From Butyrivibrio sp. X503 (GTDB lineage: Bacteria; Bacillota; Clostridia; Lachnospirales; Lachnospiraceae): a stretch of DNA of 64,000 bases. The notes beneath the pieces were generated by a model that was not told the origin of the DNA, did not search any database, and saw only the letters and a list, made by a program, of their open reading frames with translations. The translations under genes were made by a program, and so were the position numbers. Positions 63,556 to 64,000 of the stretch are shown here, one piece after another; positions within the stretch are counted from its first letter, which is position 1; each line of letters begins with the position of its first letter. The stretch covers positions 118,406-182,405 of the forward strand of contig NZ_RAIQ01000006.1 in the NCBI RefSeq assembly GCF_003625475.1, read 5' to 3'.

Positions 63556-63712
63556 TTTTAGAAAATTCCCCTAATTTTCCTATTATATTATGCGTTTCTA
63601 CGCATCCGGCAATCTCTGCCCTTACAACAATGGCTGAAATTGTAGTTGAATACGGGCTTTTACACTATATATAGTGGCCAAAATAATTTTTCAAAAATTC
63701 TGAAAAAAGGTG

Positions 63713-63741
63713 TTGCATTCGGATAGTCCCTTTGCTATAAT
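63713..63741 (+). promoter_or_regulatory. rRNA operon promoter P1
   Basis: TTGCAT (63713-63718), 17 bases, TATAAT (63736-63741) with extended TGC. It is preceded by an AT-rich stretch that may act as an UP element. The 63556-63712 interval holds no gene, only a 14-base palindrome (63663-63676). Confidence 0.8.
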
Positions 63742-63816
63742 AACTTTTGCCCGCTCGAGAGAGGGGCCGGAAACCGCAGAACAGCGCGGGTTTCCAAAAA
63801 AGATTTAAAAAAGTTC

Positions 63817-63845
63817 TTGACAGTGACAAGCTGCTGTGGTATTCT
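63817..63845 (+). promoter_or_regulatory. rRNA operon promoter P2
   Basis: TTGACA (63817-63822), 17 bases, TATTCT (63840-63845). A GGAAACC/GGTTTCC stem lies between P1 and P2. Confidence 0.8.
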
Positions 63846-64000
63846 AAATGAGTTGCGGCGCTAGGCTGCAAGAACAACAAGTACCTTGACAAATAAACAG
63901 TAATGCAACCCTGAAAAATTCCAAGAGAATAATTCAGAACAAAGATTTAGTAAATTAACGGACAGAACAAAAGCCAAGCTTAGTTTTGACCGGATCAACT
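63846..64000 (+). other. Probable 16S rRNA leader, continuing beyond the window
   Basis: 155 untranslated bases after tandem strong promoters. They include ACCTTGACAAATAAACAGTA and end GACCGGATCAACT, the style of sequence that precedes 16S rRNA in Lachnospiraceae. The 16S gene itself is not in the window. Confidence 0.65.

Overview
The window reads as chromosome of a motile, strictly anaerobic Firmicute of the family Lachnospiraceae, most like the Butyrivibrio/Pseudobutyrivibrio group. The supporting signs are a rubrerythrin with an N-terminal rubredoxin domain, a sufCBDSU Fe-S operon, a class I two-subunit fumarase, YesM/YesN-type regulation of sugar uptake, AGGAGG-type ribosome binding sites with frequent TTG/GTG starts, and several lineage-typical proteins (DUF6240-, DUF5702- and DUF6382-like). 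The genus is an inference. Nearly every base is coding or a recognisable regulatory element. There is no prophage, insertion sequence or CRISPR array.

Layout, left to right. (1) 1-2971: the end of an MBOAT acyltransferase, its SGNH-like partner, and murG (cell envelope). (2) 3086-7917: an EAL-domain c-di-GMP phosphodiesterase; convergent rubrerythrin; an RpiR regulator followed by luxS and mtnN, the two steps of S-adenosylhomocysteine recycling. (3) 8015-13374, minus strand: ribD-ribE-ribBA-ribH behind an FMN riboswitch with terminator, then pgi. (4) 13511-20974: a histidine kinase/response regulator pair, an O-antigen-ligase-like membrane protein, a small unknown protein, an RluA-type pseudouridine synthase, a membrane metallopeptidase-like protein (DUF3810 type) with an overlapping lipoprotein gene, and a tiny repeat-only lipoprotein. 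(5) 21139-26405: tRNA-Gly divergent from the suf operon. (6) 26495-34236: a YgjP-type metallopeptidase, tRNA-Lys, tatD-rsmA, a large TPR/acidic protein with a decayed AAA+ domain, and glgB.

(7) 34313-39182: a 1047-residue DUF6240-like protein with a FliK-like end, flagellin and FliS. (8) 39293-49657: a sugar-sensing and uptake locus. A YesM-type kinase, a membrane-anchored YtfQ-like sugar-binding protein and a YesN-type response regulator form one overlapping cluster. An AraR-like GntR regulator converges on it, and a YtfQRT-YjfF-type ABC transporter follows. The sensor binding protein resembles the transporter's own binding protein, so the locus probably senses and imports the same furanose-type sugar.

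(9) 49957-59670: a complete Tad (Flp) pilus cluster: prepilin peptidase with an apparent AUA start, TadZ, TadA, TadB, TadC carrying a large extracytoplasmic insert, Flp pilin, a DUF5702-like protein, two TadE-like pseudopilins, a second prepilin peptidase, and a DUF6382/FHA protein. (10) 59729-63325: a flavodoxin-fold/SCP2 fusion, a rhomboid protease, a HIT hydrolase, and the fumarase alpha and beta subunits. (11) 63326-64000: tRNA-Ser, then tandem strong promoters and a leader that almost certainly run into a 16S rRNA gene just beyond the window.

All functional calls come from reading motifs by eye; no database search was run.
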